A DNA stretch of 58,537 bases from Leptospirillum sp. (GTDB lineage Bacteria > Nitrospirota > Leptospirillia > Leptospirillales > Leptospirillaceae): the NCBI GenBank assembly GCA_027323445.1, contig DAHWBS010000005.1, positions 1-58,537 of the forward strand, in the 5' to 3' direction. Below, piece after piece: positions 57,745 through 58,537 of the stretch. How positions within the stretch are numbered: position 1 is the stretch's first letter; every line of letters begins with the position of its first letter. A program made the position numbers and the translations under genes. A model generated the notes under the pieces. It was not told where the DNA came from, ran no database searches, and worked only from the letters and a program-made list of their open reading frames with translations.

Positions 57745-58537
57745 TGGCGTTCTTTTCTCTGGTCCGCCGGATATCGGTTCTTGCAGTGGTTCTGGCTGTT
57801 CTCTGGCAGTGGACCACGGGACCCGATGCGGCCTGGGCGACGGGATCTGGTCTCTCGGTCGCTCCTGTCGCCCAGCTTCCGGAGCTTTCCCTGAAGTTTG
57901 GATCGGACAACGGCCAGCCCAGTCAGGTGGCGATGACCGTCGAGCTTCTTCTCATGCTCACGGTCCTTTCTCTCGCCCCTTCGATTCTGATCATGATGAC
58001 CTCTTTTACCAGAATCATCGTTGTTCTTTCCTTTCTTCGACAGGCGATGGGAACAGCCCAGGTGCCGCCGAACCAGGTCATGATCGGACTTTCCCTTTTC
58101 CTGACGTTCTTTATTATGGCCCCCGTCTATAAAACAATGGATGATACCGCCATCACTCCCTATCTTGAAAAAAGAATGGCTCCGGATGTGGCACTGACCG
58201 AGGCGATGAAGCCGGTCAGAAGTTTTATGATGAGACAGGTCCGGAAAAAGGACCTGGCGCTCTTCATGAAGATTGGCCATCTTCCGGACAAGGTCAAAAG
58301 CCCGGATGATATTCCGACTTATGTTTTGATTCCGGCATTTGTAATCTCCGAGTTGTCGACCGCTTTCGAGATGGGGTTCATGATTTACCTTCCGTTTCTG
58401 ATCCTCGATATGGTGGTGTCCTCTGTCTTGATGTCGATGGGTATGATGATGCTCCCTCCCACAGTTGTCTCCATGCCCTTCAAGATCCTTCTGTTCGTTC
58501 TGGTGGACGGCTGGTCTCTTGTCGTCGGATCTCTTGT
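57744..58537 (+). CDS. fliP: Flagellar biosynthesis protein FliP (3' end outside the window)
   Basis: ATG at 57744 overlapping fliO stop; LLLMLTVLSLAPSILIMMTSFTRIIVVLSFLRQAMGTAQVPPNQVMIGLSLFLTFFIM; IPAFVISELSTAFEMGFMIYLPFLILDMVVSSVLMSMGMMMLPP; open to the window end. Confidence 0.95.
   Translation, partial: MAFFSLVRRISVLAVVLAVLWQWTTGPDAAWATGSGLSVAPVAQLPELSLKFGSDNGQPSQVAMTVELLLMLTVLSLAPSILIMMTSFTRIIVVLSFLRQAMGTAQVPPNQVMIGLSLFLTFFIMAPVYKTMDDTAITPYLEKRMAPDVALTEAMKPVRSFMMRQVRKKDLALFMKIGHLPDKVKSPDDIPTYVLIPAFVISELSTAFEMGFMIYLPFLILDMVVSSVLMSMGMMMLPPTVVSMPFKILLFVLVDGWSLVVGSL

Noticed and set aside
1-58537. CRISPR array or defence island
   Set aside because: No regularly spaced direct repeats and no cas/restriction genes seen; the only defence-type content is the decayed TA pair and TnpB remnant

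Overview
The window is a gene-dense bacterial chromosome segment. The gene content suggests a Leptospirillum/Nitrospirota-like acidophile, but that is an inference from recalled family resemblance and was not tested. Left part (1-12 kb): icd, a mobile-DNA scar (degenerate tRNA-Ala, frameshifted RelE/HigB-type toxin with Xre antitoxin, 3' tRNA-Ser fragment), mscS, prfC, and a recR-ybaB-dnaX-ffs-tRNA-Ser(GGA) block. This is followed by a minus-strand TusA/TusDCB-like sulfur-relay operon ending in an orphan TolC gene. Middle (12.8-36.8 kb): acyltransferase, an HTH-DUF1232 protein, a complete HME-RND metal efflux operon, an extradiol dioxygenase, DksA-like protein, a TnpB remnant, a DapF homologue with both catalytic Cys replaced by Ser, a degenerate GGDEF protein, and a lipA-gcvT-gcvH-gcvPA-gcvPB-lipM operon. 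Right part (36.9-58.5 kb): HDOD protein, queG, sigma-54 regulators with a histidine kinase, and a long flagellar cluster flgB-flgC-fliE-F-G-H-I-J-motE-fliK-flgD-flgE-fliL-fliN-fliO-fliP (truncated at the window edge). fliM is absent from its usual place. Three sites with exact GG-N10-GC sigma-54 spacing lie in this region. I found no CRISPR array and no clear wholly new defence or mobile system. The most unusual items are the Ser/Ser DapF, the missing fliM, the sulfur-relay/TolC operon, the tRNA fossils flanking icd, and the HTH-DUF1232 gene with a palindrome on its start codon.
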